DNA of 64,000 nt from Haematococcus lacustris (Eukaryota > Chlorophyta > Chlorophyceae > Chlamydomonadales > Haematococcaceae): contig JASKMD010000029.1 of NCBI GenBank assembly GCA_030144725.1, forward strand, positions 10,427,433-10,491,432, in the 5' to 3' direction. The notes under the pieces were generated by a model that saw only the letters and a program-made list of their open reading frames with translations, made no database searches and was not told the DNA's origin. The translations under genes and the position numbers were made by a program. Positions within the stretch are counted from its first letter, which is position 1. Every line of letters starts with the position of its first letter. Of the stretch, positions 46,251-56,765 are shown piece after piece.

Positions 46251-49200
46251 GCCCCCTATTGAGCTGTCATCAGCTTACATCAGCCCTGTCACACAGGTCA
46301 GGCAGTTATGTAGGTGGAAGGCGACCATGCCATGTGCATGTGCCATGTGCCATGCATAACTGCTTACAGACAACACACCACCCCTAGTTAGGGTCCTATC
46401 ATTATGCCTTTGCTTGTATACCTGTTGGTCGCTGGGCTGCTGAGGAAGGTGATGAACTGCATGGCACACAGGGCTTCACGAGGCCACACAAAGGCACACC
46501 AGGGGATACTGTTGCAATAGCCCACCTGTAAAGGTCTTGCAGGAGCTGACGGGCTTCCGGCAACATGGCAGGAGCTGTGGCAGAAAAGCTGCGGGGCTGA
46601 CCCACCCTCGCAATCTGCGAGGCACCGAGGCCAGGCATGCAATGGGCGAGGCATGCCAGGTCCCCGGTCGACCCTGACCCTGACCCTGATCCCAGGCCAC
46701 TGACCCCACCCTCAGGGATGCTATCCAGGCCTGCCAGGGTCCAAGACACTGGGAGGGGTGCCCTGGCTCTGGTTGAGATAAGGCAGTACGGACACGGCTG
46801 CTGTCTTGCAGCCAGCCCCTGTCGCCTGTCCATTGTACAAACATCACCCTGTGTGCCATGGTGTTATGTGAGCCATGATGCCATGCCATGCCTTGTGTGC
46901 CGCACCCAGCAACCACTCAACAAGTTTGGGTCAAGCGGCAGCAAACCTTCGTCTCTTGCGAGGGAGTGAGGTGTGAGTTACAGTCACCAATGTGGGTGCC
47001 ACAGGACAGCTACCCAGAGCTGCCTGTCCGAATGCTTTGTTACTGTCTATGCAATGGATGATTGTGTCATAATGTCATGATATAAGGTTGCCTTGCGGTG
47101 ATGCCGTGATGAGGCCTTGTGGCATATGGCACAGCAGCAGCCTGCGCCCTCACCAGGGCCTGGTCCCCCTAGCCCTGACCATCACCCACCGAGGCCACCA
47201 CTCCAGGGTCGCTGGGTTTGGTAAGACCAAGGAACGCAAACACCTGCACATAGCATGGAAACAGCCACAGGATGCAGGGCGGATGGCCCAGGCACTCCTC
47301 GGCATGTATGTAGACACGCCAGGTTCACGCGTCACAGGCAATCAAGAGACCAGTGCAGTGAGTTCTGGCCAATGCTGCTGCAAAGAAGCTGGCGGACAGG
47401 GTAAACCAGCACCTCACTGGCAGCAGGTGTCAAACAGAATGGTGACGCACTCCGTGATCTGGTGCCATTCAACATCTTTGTGCAAGCCTGGGCATCACCA
47501 ACATGCCTTACTGCCCCGGTGGCCTGCATCATCACTAGGACCCCTCCCCCATAGCCTGGACCACACTGGTCGCCCTGAGCTAGGCCATCCACCTTGTCCA
47601 CGGTGGCGGCAGGCGCCCTGAAGTACTCCTCTGACTTGAGCACCAGCATGCTGCTGCGCTGGAAGTGGCGCAGCCAGACCTCCAAGAAGATGCTGTACAT
47701 GCCGCGTATGATCTGCATGCAGCATCATGTCAGACCTTTTGTTTGTGATGAGCAGCAGGTGGTGCTTCCAGTCCATGGTGCGTAAAGGATGGGCAGGGAC
47801 GCAGATGACAGTAGGAGAGACAAGATCACACTACTTTGCTAACATCACACCTGGTCTGCATGGAAAAAGATTTGCTCCTCATGAGACCCCAAGGCTTCAA
47901 AGTAGAGAGCGCAATGGCGCTCTGCCTGGCGCGGGGTCATGGGGAGGCCAGCAGGGCCCCCTGGCTGACCTGCACGAGCATCCCAAGTGAACAAAATCTC
48001 GTGTCACGAGCTACTAGCTTGAGATCGTTATGAATGCACGAGCACCCCAGCGAAGAAGCGAACAAAGTCTGATGTTACGAGCAACTAGCTTGAAATCCGT
48101 ATGAATGTCGCCCCTCATGACTGCGATGTGACCAGTTGCCACACCTTAGTAAGAGAGGCCTGAACTCTACACAGTCTGTGTATAACTGTGGTGTGGCCAG
48201 CAAGCAGTGGTAGTCTTATCTGGCATGGCAAACACATACAGCTTTGTCGTTGCCTAGTACACACTGATGCTTTACAGAATGCCTTGGTCGCACCCTTGAT
48301 GACTGCGAACCCCACAACAGTGGCACGTTCCATTACAGCCAACTGGAGACCCCTGGGCACCCCATAAAAACTAACAGCTCAATGCTTGTGAAGCTAAAAC
48401 ATTGTTAAAACCATTAGCGCAAGTGTGCTGTTGCGGGGCGAACCATCAATGCCCTGCCGGAACTCTGCAGCCCCACTGATGCTCTACAGGCTGCCGCTGC
48501 AGGGCTTTGGGCAGCTTGCTCTAGCAGCAGCAGCAGCAGCAGCGGCACTCACCTACAAATCGCGCGGAACAGGAGCGCAATGCAGCCACCTGTTCCTTGA
48601 CATAGGCCAGGAAGCCCTCCGCTGAGTCGCCATACTTGGATTTGTAGTGGGGGTGGCTGCAGGGGAGTTTAGCAGCAGAGCAGGCGCTATGGGAGGGGCC
48701 AGTGCAGGCAGGCACACACACGGGAGGTGGCCCAGCAAGCCAGCCATCCAGGGGGAAGTGGGAGCAGGGCACAAAAACACATTGCCTCACCATCATCAAC
48801 ACCCACGGCACAACTTGAGCTCAGTGCAGCTCAGCAGTGACCCGACAACAGCTTCCCATGACACTGCCAAACAGCACCTATTCCAGACAAACAAAACTCG
48901 TTCAACAAGGAACAACATGTTTGCCTGTGGGTAATCTCACTCAGCTACTCCAATCAAGTTGAAGCATCCTCGGTCACACCCTTGATGACTGCCAACCCCA
49001 CACCGGTGGCACGTTCCCCCTAGACCACTGGGCAGCCATCAAAACTAACAGCTTAAACAGGAGCAGGAGCATATAAAGCACACAACAGGTGCATGCATGC
49101 CTGCCACCGGAGTGGGGCGGAAGTGGGTCCATTACATATATATTACATGTTGTTGTCCCCACAGTGGCCGAGCTGGAGCCCTGACACTGACCAGCATGTC

Positions 49201-52200
49201 TGGCACATTTGCCAGCTTGTTAACTTGGGAGGCAGGATAAAAATCACGTGGCAGGAACCTATTCCAGCTGGGCAAGTTGGACAAGTTGGGCAGGCTGACC
49301 GGGTGACGCAGACCTCTGACTTGAGCACCAGCATGTTGCTGCGTTTTCCAATGCTTACCCACAGTCAAACATGCTGTTCCATGTTGAATGAGTTATGTTT
49401 GGCTGATGGGGTGACACACAAGCCAGTAGGTGGAGCGCAAATGACCTGGAAGTGTGCGGCCCAGGCATCATTGCAGGCTCTAGACATAGGTTTTTGACAA
49501 TGGCCAGCCAGGTGTCGAAGACCCTAAGGGATGGTGTACCCGCAGCAAGCAAGCCTAAGCCATGGCGTTTCCAGTCAAAATGCTGTATGAAGAGAGCCAA
49601 GGACACTATGGCATCCATATGGCCATGTGGTTAAGATTGTCCTGCCAGTCAGTCAGTGGTTAAAGTCTCTTGGATTCCCATGCACCAGGTTTTGATGGGA
49701 AGTGACTCACGAGTGACCCACATGGTATCAATAAGTGTCTTGCATGAGCTGTGCTCCTCAACTCAAGAGTGACAGCCAACGTCTACTGTGACTGTGGCAT
49801 TGCCTGTGGCTGTGGTGCAGGTGTAGGGTGCATATACGTAGCGTACCCCGACCAACGTGTATCCGTAGGCAGCCGAAGGTACGCCAGTTGACCGTACAAT
49901 ACCGTAGGTTTGACCGTAGTTTTCACGCTTGAACCGTACACGCGACGGCAAAATTGCGAGATTGCAAAGGACCCAGGACGCACAAGTCACCGTAACTGCG
50001 GGTCAAATATAAGTCGCTGCGATACCCGATGGCATTCATTGCGATGGGTAATGCATACGAGGGCCCCGCCCGCCCCGCCCAGCCCAGCCAGAGCAGCCCG
50101 CCAGCCAGCCCAGCTGGAGGTGGAGGAGGAGGAGGTGGTGATGTTGTAGAGAAAGCTAGCACGAGGGGATTAGACCATGCACACATGGTTGGCAGAGTAG
50201 GAGCACATGGCCACACATGCATGGCACACATGGTTGGCCGAGTAGGAGCATATCAAAAAATGACTACACAACTGCACACATAGCTGCCACAAGAGGGTTT
50301 GGGCACATGCTTGGCACGCAGAGTAGGAGCACATGGCTAACGGCATGCATGGCTGGCTGGCATATAAATGTGTCACGAAACTGCTATTGGTTGTGATTCT
50401 GAACATGCTTACCCCTAGCAGGAGTTTCTATGGTTGTTGTGCACCAAACTGCATACTCAATTTCGAAATGATGACCTTGCACCTACGGTTCGCCCTACGG
50501 AAGTACGGATACAGTATATACGTACGTATATACCGTCGTTTTAGTCACCACATACGGATCTGGCCACCCCTGTGCATGTGCGATGGCACGGGATGTGGTG
50601 TGCAGCAGGGTGCCACTCACAGCCAGTAGGCACAGTATAGGCGGTCGATGGGGTTTCGCAACAGGACCACCATGCGGGGCTGCCAGCTGCCGTACACAGC
50701 GCTCATGATCAGAGGCAGGTGCAGGGTGTCGTAGGCCACACCCAGACCTCGAGCCACCTGTGCAGCCATCACCACCACCATCACCATGGCCTGCCCAACC
50801 AGCATTGCTATCATCAATGCATTGACCCAGTTTAAGCAAGCACTCCATGCCTTGCTGAGTGATTGAGGGCAAGGTTGCGTGGGCTCCTCTCTGTGCCAAA
50901 ACAATAGCACCAGACGCCTGTATGCCGCATGCCAAAGCACGCCCTACGCACAAGGACCAGACTCACCTCCTGATCAGCTGCCAAGGCCTTAGGGTGGCAG
51001 GTCCGGTCCATGCACTGACTGCGCAGCGTGACATTTCCCTTGCTGGCCTCGCTGCACTCACCCCAGCAGGGCACCTGCAGCCGGTGTGATGCAGGTGCGC
51101 TGGGGAACCCTTCTTGCCCTGTGCTGCACGTCAACTGCGCCGGTGGCACGGCATGAGGGCATCGGCAGGTCAGGTCACAGTCAGACAATGCTGGCTGGGG
51201 GCTGTGGGGGTTGCTGCTGGAGGGCGTGAAGCGCATGAACATGCCGTGTGCGTCAGGAAGCTGTCATGGGTCAGGATAGGGTTTTGGATACTTTGGGGTG
51301 GAGCGCCCTGAACCTGAACCTGATCACCCACAGTTGCTATGAGGTCAGGATAGGTGTTTGACCGCTGTGGGGTGAAGCTGATCACCCAGTTGACGGAGCA
51401 CAATGGCAAGACACAGTGGAAGACAATGACAGGGTGGCAGCCTGCTGAGGGAGATGAGGGAGGAGAGCGGATGACTCCCATGTGGCCCCCAAACCCACCA
51501 TCGGATAGTGGCACAAGCTGGATGTGGGTGCATGTGTGAGTGCACTGTGTGGGGCCTGTGCAGGTGCAAGTCTCTCAGGAGCTAAACCAGGCTCATGCGG
51601 TAGTTGCTGCCGAGCTGCAACAGATGGGCCGCCACACTGCTGGGCGTGACGTTCACCATGTTGCGTGCGTGCTACGTATGCATCGTGAGCTGACGAGGAG
51701 CAGTGCAGACACCAGCAGACTGGGCAGATGGCAGGCTGTGTAGGCCATCGTTGGCGTTTACACTGCAGCCAGTGCTTGTTGATCTTGTACAAGAAGGCCA
51801 TGAGCCGCGACTATATCTTAAACACCACAGCTGCTGCATCGCGCAGTGTGGAGTCGAGTGGGAAGAGTGGGGGGCACGCCCGCAGTTCCTCGGCTGGCTG
51901 CTGTTGCTGCTGCTGCTGCTGCCCTAGATACCCTGGCTGCTGCTGCTGCTGCTGCTGCAATGTAGGTGCCCTGGGTACCCACCATAGTGCGCTGGAAGGC
52001 TTGATGTGCTCTCAGGCCCGCTGACCAGTAGAAGGCAAAGGTGGAGGACGAGCCGTCCATGATGACCTGGGCAAGGGGCACAGGCGGCACAAGTGTGTTG
52101 AGAGGCTGCAGTAGGGAGGGGCTGCAGCAGTGTAAATAAAAGGCGCCCATGCCATGTGCATGGGCGCGGTACTCCATCAAGACAAGACACCCATGCCAGT

Positions 52201-52661
52201 GATCATCCTGTGACTCTGCCATTGCACATGTTTGCACGTATTGCGGGCTGGGCTGATGATGGAGGTGCTGAGGTGGTGCGGGGGAGCTGCAGTGCCTGCT
52301 CTGCCTCCCTCTGTTTACACATGCTGGACTGACACACCAAGAATAATTGGCGATGATGATGACAGCGGCGGTCCAATTGGACCGCACATAGGCGAATGTC
52401 ATGCAGTGATGACGGTGATGTTGATGATGATGCATGGTGAAGGTGATGCTGCTGGCATGTGGTGAGGTAGTTACCTTCTTGGCAGACAGACACAACTCAT
52501 TCAACAACGAACAACATTTTTGGTTAAAGCATCCTCGGTCGCACCTTGTTGGCAGGGTCATGCAGGACAGCGGCCAGAGTCTTGCCGGAGCTGTGCTCCT
52601 GCACGTAGCCCTCCATGGACTTGGTGTCCTCAGCCCAGAACTGCCACCTGGCTTTGTCATT
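45519..52661 (-). CDS. carbohydrate-type sulfotransferase (PAPS-dependent), partial model
   Basis: Transfers sulfate from PAPS to a carbohydrate, probably in the Golgi; family from motifs. Resolved minus-strand exons: 52661-52545 (NDKARWQFWAEDTKSMEGYV to DPANK, 39 codons), 52066-51983 (VIMDGSSSTFAFYWSAGLRA, 28 codons), about 51242-50967 (VPCWGECSEASKG to KALAADQE), 50757-50621 and 47712-47593 (40 codons; IIRGMYSIFLEVWLRHFQRS, MLVLKSEEYF). The 50757-50621 exon carries the 3'-phosphate motif LLRNPIDRLYCAYW. The last two are 46574-46526 (APAMLPEARQLLQDLY) and 45588-45519 (SPYNMELADLLKDPTWMSYE, TGA). The start, and one or more exons between 51983 and 51242 and between 50621 and 47712, are not placed. 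The introns host Fanzor pieces, and the 52545 donor lies at one such insertion. Confidence 0.82.
45900..46450 (+). mobile_element. lineage-B Fanzor-like element, 5'-truncated (copy B2)
   Basis: The plus strand carries a degraded B C-terminus: LSSALLSRLL-like Ala/Gln codons, an RuvC-III equivalent reading out of frame (ADRYCNAALNMQRIGESR, then a TAG in place of Trp), PIKGKEYPGLGYKWLQDQPP and a (CAG)n tail. The B-type 3' block follows to about 46450, ending TCGCTGGGCTG. It lies in a sulfotransferase intron, in opposite orientation to the host gene. Confidence 0.75.
48278..48473 (-). mobile_element. short lineage-A Fanzor piece with 16-bp flanking repeat
   Basis: Internal part of the A 3' block plus the last codons (on the plus strand, CCTTGGTCGCACCCTTGATG through CTCTGCAGCC). 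Flanks are CACTGATGCTTTACAG (48262-48277) and CACTGATGCTCTACAG (48474-48489), 15 of 16 identical. Confidence 0.7.
48887..49256 (-). mobile_element. internally deleted lineage-A Fanzor derivative
   Basis: Carries the A 3' block (48887-49050), skips the whole gene, then has the A 5' leader (GGAGTGGGGCGGAAGTGG, 49107; TTACATATATATTACATG; CACAGTGGCCGAGCTGGAG). It is flanked by the exact 11-bp repeat ACCTATTCCAG at 48876-48886 and 49257-49267. This is a non-autonomous, MITE-like deletion product. Confidence 0.75.
49313..49343 (-). repeat. duplicated fragment of a sulfotransferase exon
   Basis: 30 of 31 bases match 47628-47658, the part of the host exon coding SMLVLKSE. No splice context is visible, so it looks like an intronic exon fragment. 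Confidence 0.7.
49366..49401 (+). mobile_element. lineage-A Fanzor 3' tip, reverse orientation
   Basis: Matches the terminal 36 bp of A elements (TTGAATGAGTTATGTTTG), oriented opposite to the other pieces nearby. Confidence 0.5.
49814..50575. repeat. CCGTA-rich inverted flanks around a local tandem repeat
   Basis: The left flank (49850-50000) has several CCGTA motifs; the right flank (50490-50575) has them on the opposite strand (ATCCGTA, TTCCGTAGGGCGAACCGTAGG on the minus strand). Between them lie three or four degenerate copies of ACATGGTTGGCAGAGTAGGA. It sits in a sulfotransferase intron and may be a DNA element with degraded ends. Confidence 0.4.
52486..52543 (-). mobile_element. 58-bp lineage-A Fanzor tip inserted at an exon end
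   Basis: Matches the A terminus (ACAGACACAACTCATTCAAC) and GCATCCTCGGTCGCA. Flanked by CCTTCTTGGCAG (52474-52485) and CCTTGTTGGCAG (52544-52555), 11 of 12 identical. The target is the last bases of a sulfotransferase exon and its donor. Confidence 0.8.
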
Positions 52662-53619
52662 CTAAGCATCACACAGCGGCAGCCAGGGCACACACAGGGT
52701 CGTGTCATGTCCAAGTGCTAATAAACATAGTCTATAAACTTAAGTCTATGATGCAGTTAACGCCCACAGCACAGTAGCCATTGTGGCACTGCAGTGTGTG
52801 CCAGGGCTGTCTTCATGCCATCATGAGTGTGAGGCCATCACAGGAAGCTGCTTAGGTCCCAGCCAGCCACGGGGAGCAGAAGAACCCTATGGTGCATGAC
52901 TTTGCGAAGTTTGCGAAACCCTCGACTCGTGTGCAGTGAGGAGCCGGCTCACTAAGCTGCCGCGAACAAAGGCAAGAAGCGCAAGCACATCGCGTCTGGA
53001 CCTAGCACCTCGGCCAGCCATTGCTGCAGTAGAGGCCGAGGCTGCACACCTGTCAGCATGTCAGCTAGCAGGAATCCTGATGGGCCAGCTGCAGGGGGAG
53101 CGGGGGCAGGGCCAGGCCGGGTCCAGGCAGCAGGCTGAGTATTGTGGGCTCAGGGGCCTGCTCTGTGGCACGGAAGACGGAAGGGACACTGTGGTGGGGT
53201 CCAATTGAGATCAATGCGTTATCACTCCCGTTTCTGTGATGGGTCAGACATCCGGGGACAAGGCAGCAGGTCCGCCCGGCTGCCAAGGGTGTCCTGTGGA
53301 GTGTGCTCAATGCCATTAAGGCAAGGCCAGCCCAGGATGTTCAGCTGCCCCTGGTCCCCAGGCCCTAACCCCACCCCTAATCCCCAGGCCCCTGGTCACC
53401 AGGCCCTAACCCCTCCCCAACCCCTCCCCCTGGTGTGCAGCCAGCCTACACCCCCCCGCTGCCCACTTGCCACAGGAACCCCTGGTGGGGCAGCAGCCCA
53501 CCCAGCCCCAGCCGCACCAGCTGGTCCTGAGGTGCCCCCCGACACCCTGGACCCCTCATGTCCCGTAACCTCCAGGAGCTGACAGGGGAGCTGGAAAGCC
53601 CCATGCCTGCACATTTGCA
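52662..53619. other. sulfotransferase upstream region, no gene assigned
   Basis: May hold unplaced 5' exons of the sulfotransferase on the minus strand and the decayed N-terminal part of Fanzor copy C on the plus strand (ANKGKKRKHIASGPSTS near 52965; GTLWWGPIEINALS near 53185). Neither is certain. Confidence 0.35.
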
Positions 53620-53639
53620 CACCCACCAAGCCAGGCAGG

Positions 53640-54842
53640 CCAGCTCAGCCCATGAAATGGGAGTGGGTGCTGACCAAGCAGCAGCTGAAGCAAGGCAGAC
53701 GGCTGAACAAGGCCCGCGACGACACCAGCAGGTCAGAAGCAATGCAGCCTCAGCTGCAGCAGCTGGCAGCCGCCCCCACAGCTGCCACTGCAGGGCTCAC
53801 TGTATGCCCACTTGGGCGGCCACTGAGGCCACTTGGGATGTGGTGTGGGGCTAGTAGCTGTAGCCCAGGTGGGCCCTCCAGCGGCTGGGGCTGCATGCGC
53901 ACACTACATCGATTCTTCAGGAGGTGTAGGCGGGGCATGGAGGTGGGCAGGCCAGACGGGTGGTGCATGTTGTAGCTGTTGAGTTGAGTTGAATGTGGTG
54001 AATCAGTAGGAGCATGGAGGCATCAGTCCCCCAAGGGCAAGGCTGAAAGGCCAAAGGCAAGGCAGCCATGCAGCCAGCAGCCTCAGAGCCTGACTGACAG
54101 ACTGCACTGAGCCTGCAGCGCTTTGGAGAGAGCAGGCAGCGTCCCTACACCCCCCTGCTGCCCACCCCTCCTGGGTGGGGCAGCAGCCTACCCAGCCCCA
54201 GCTGCGCCATGGAGCGCTACTACTGCGTCTAGCAGGTGGTGGTCTTCTCAGGCAGCGCTGGCATTGGCATGAGGGGTGGGCGGGGCAGCAAGGCGGTGCT
54301 GCAGGCCTACCGCAAGATGATGGACAGGCCCAGGGGTCGGGGTCAGCTGAGGGGAAAGGTGGTGCTGAGTTCCGCACAAGCCAGGTCAGCTCAGCTGTGG
54401 ATGGCCAGCAGCTGGAGCTGGAGCTACAGCAGCAGCTAGTCCCAAGATCAGGCCCAAACTGAGGGCTGGGTGCCTCCGGCATGGGCAGTGGAGCATGGGC
54501 CTGCACCCAACTTTCAGCAAGCAATAAGGCTTAGCAGGCAGCCAAGGCTACCCCTGGTCACCGCTAACCCCTGGAACACGGTAATACGCTACTTAATAGG
54601 ACACGGGCTGTCGTACTTGGTAACACTGCCCTGGTGACATTGGCAAATGGGTGGACAGGGACTGCAACGCAGCCCTCAACCTCCAGCGGGCAGGGGAGAG
54701 CAAGTGGCGCCCACTGGAGCTGTGCAGGTGGCAACACCGAGGAAGACTTCCTGCCCAGGGCATGGAATACCCAGCACTGGGCTTCAAGGAGCTGCAAGAG
54801 CGAGCTCCCAAGGCCCAAGCCCAGCAGCCTGTAGCACAGTAG
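53640..54842 (+). pseudogene. Fanzor-like nuclease, lineage C, decayed
   Basis: The plus strand reads MKWEWVLTKQQLKQGRRLNK and MQPQLQQLAAAPTAAT, aligning with the block after RuvC-I in A1. Then comes an intron with acceptor at 54234 (GTCTAGCAG/GTGGTGGTC), VVFSGSAGIGMRGGRG and VLQAYRKMMDRPRGRG, and RuvC-II around 54355-54395 in two frames (GKVVL then EFRTSQVSSAVDGQQLEL). RuvC-III follows (WVDRDCNAALNLQRAGESKW), then EYPALGFKELQERAPKAQ; the stop is at 54840-54842. The intron sits at the same codon position as the satellite intron of A1 but has no array here. A frame shift at RuvC-II and no visible RuvC-I make it a pseudogene. Confidence 0.78.
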
Positions 54843-55185
54843 CATGTGTGCACCGCATATGTGTGCCTACATCAGAGCATGTGTTTCATGCCAACATAGA
54901 TTGCCCGGCCTTCGCATGCGGGTTGGGGTAGTGAATTACGTAGTGGTGCCGGATGCTTGCTGCATGCAAACAGATCGGATTACAGATAACACAGCCCCTG
55001 CCCTGTAGTAATAGTAGGGGAACAACTGTACTGAGCAAGCGGCTGTATCACCCAAGATCAAGCCTGGTGACATCACAGCAATGGTGGCTGCTGTGGCATA
55101 CTTTGCTGCACTGTGAAGCAACCATATGATCTCCAGCTTTGGGCTGCTTAATCAATGCATGTCTGTGCAATCAAAGCCTGTGCAA

Positions 55186-55290
55186 AGGCTAACAGCCTGT
55201 GCAAACTACTAGGCCCTATGCGTGACTGCGGGCATGGCCATCAATGCCCCGATGGTACTCTGCAGCTTGGTTCAGCCGCTGCCTGCCCTG
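55186..55290 (-). mobile_element. lineage-A Fanzor piece (3' block and last codons)
   Basis: The plus strand reads AGGCTAACAGCCTGTGCAAA and GCGGGCATGGCCATCAATGC, as in the other A copies, so its sense is minus. It ends where a plus-oriented A fragment begins, giving a head-to-head junction. Confidence 0.65.
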
Positions 55291-55369
55291 TCCCCGCCAT
55301 GTCAAGCTGCATAGACCCTGCACATGAGTATACTGGTGTGCATGGTGTGCATGCTGCCCTGCTGCACCT

Positions 55370-55587
55370 GGCCCAATACCCACGACCCCAGGCCCCCCAA
55401 TGGGTCAGGTGGCTGGACCGGGACACCAACCCCTGCCTCAACATCCAGCGCAATGGGGACAGTGTGCAGTGCCCCCTAATGATGTGCGGCATAACCCTTG
55501 GCACCCTTCGAGCTACAAGCTACAAGCTATAACCCCTGGCAAGGAGTACCAGCAGGGCTGGCAGCTGGTCAACGAACGGCTGCGCCC
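55370..55587 (+). pseudogene. lineage-A Fanzor C-terminal fragment
   Basis: The plus strand reads PQWVRWLDRDTNPCLNIQRN and GDSVQCPL, then KEYQQGWQLVNERL. It is cut at 55588 by the B3 insertion and carries the RuvC-III motif only. Confidence 0.75.
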
Positions 55588-55603
55588 GGGCTGCAGAGCA
55601 CAG

Positions 55604-56186
55604 AGCCTGGGCCCAGCACTCCCCAGCCAGCCAAGCGCAGCAAGCGCACCAAGGCTGAGCAGGCAGCTGAGCCCATTAAGGGCAAAGGCAAGGGCAAGGC
55701 TGCCAAAGCCAAGCCAGCGCCACAGCCTGGCAGGTGGCTGGACAGAGACTGCAATGCAGCGCTGAACATGCAGCACATTGGGGAGAGCAGGTGGCGGCCA
55801 CTGAAGCTGTGCTACTGGCCAGACCAGGGAGCTCTGCCAGCCAAGGGCAAGGAATACCCTGGCCTGGGCTACAAGCGGCTGCGAGATAAGCCACCAAAGG
55901 CCCAGCAGCAGCAGCAGCAGCAGCCTGCTGAGGCACAGTAATGTGTGCCCCCTTTGTTGAGCTGTCATCAGCTTACAATTAGTGCATGTTTGGTCATGCC
56001 AACTCTACATCATAGCCCTCAGGTCAGGCAATAGTGTAGGTGGTAGGCGGCTCATGTGCCATGTGCACTGGGTTTACTCCACACAGCCCAATAACACTGT
56101 TTGAGTCGTGTCTAGTTAGTGGCTGCTAGTGGCTGCTAGTGGGTACTTCTGATCCGGCTCAATGGAGGCCCTAGTGAGGGACAAGA
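55604..56186 (+). mobile_element. lineage-B Fanzor-like element, 5'-truncated (copy B3)
   Basis: 583-bp insertion in a lineage-A fragment, flanked by the exact 16-bp repeat GGGCTGCAGAGCACAG (55588-55603 and 56187-56202). Coding part to 55941: Pro/Lys/Ala linker, RuvC-III RWLDRDCNAALNMQHIGESR, EYPGLGYKRLRDKPPKAQ, poly-Gln, stop. The 3' block (55942-56186) matches B1 in reverse and ends GAGGGACAAGA. The frame is intact from truncation to stop. Confidence 0.88.
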
Positions 56187-56202
56187 GGGCTGCAGAGCAC
56201 AG

Positions 56203-56627
56203 TGGTGGCTAAGCCCACGACAGGGGCTCATAGCTAGCTAAGGCAAGATTATACCTTTCCAGGGTTAGGCTGCTAGTTTTGATAGGAAGCCCAGTGGTCA
56301 GGGAAGGAACGTGTGACCAGGGATGGGACTGGTAGCTGTCACGCAATGAAGCCGTCGTGATGAACTAGTGGTGAAGGGAGATCACCCACAGGCCAATACC
56401 TTGGCAGGAGGTGTATGGCATGAGAGAGAGTGTTGGTTTTGCAAGCTAGCTTGCCTTAATGCTGGCTGCCTTCTGGTGCCTACCTCCCACTCACCGTGAT
56501 CACGTCAGGGTGCTCAGCGACCTGCGGCCAAACATGGATGGTGTAGGTTAGCCAGGGCACATGTTGCCCACTGAGCGCATAAGAGAGGTACTGTTAAGAT
56601 CCAGGCCTGGTCAAGCAGTGCTTCTGT
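56203..56627. other. no gene seen
   Basis: Spacer between copy B3 and the next lineage-A leader piece. Confidence 0.45.
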
Positions 56628-56765
56628 CAAGTGCAGCTCGGCCACTGTGGGGACAACACCATGTAATATATGTGTAATGGACCCCACTTCCGCCCCACTC
56701 CGGTTGCCGGCACTCCGGTTAGATGGCGACCTGATGCACATCCCAACACGGCCACTCCGCTTGGA
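56628..56765 (+). mobile_element. solo lineage-A Fanzor 5' leader
   Basis: Reverse complement of the leader seen at 43183-43340 and 45037-45095: CTCGGCCACTGTGGGGACAA, ATGTAATATATGTGTAATGG, CACTTCCGCCCCACTCCGG. No nuclease sequence follows. Confidence 0.65.

Noticed and set aside
46671..46692. Short GACCCTGACCCTGACCCTGA run as another Fanzor intron array
   Set aside because: Only about three units, in a sulfotransferase intron with no Fanzor exon beside it. Probably chance.
53142..53582. Plus-strand frame of 146 codons as an independent gene
   Set aside because: Pro-rich, low-complexity and adjacent to Fanzor copy C. It may be decayed element sequence; no conserved domain supports a gene.
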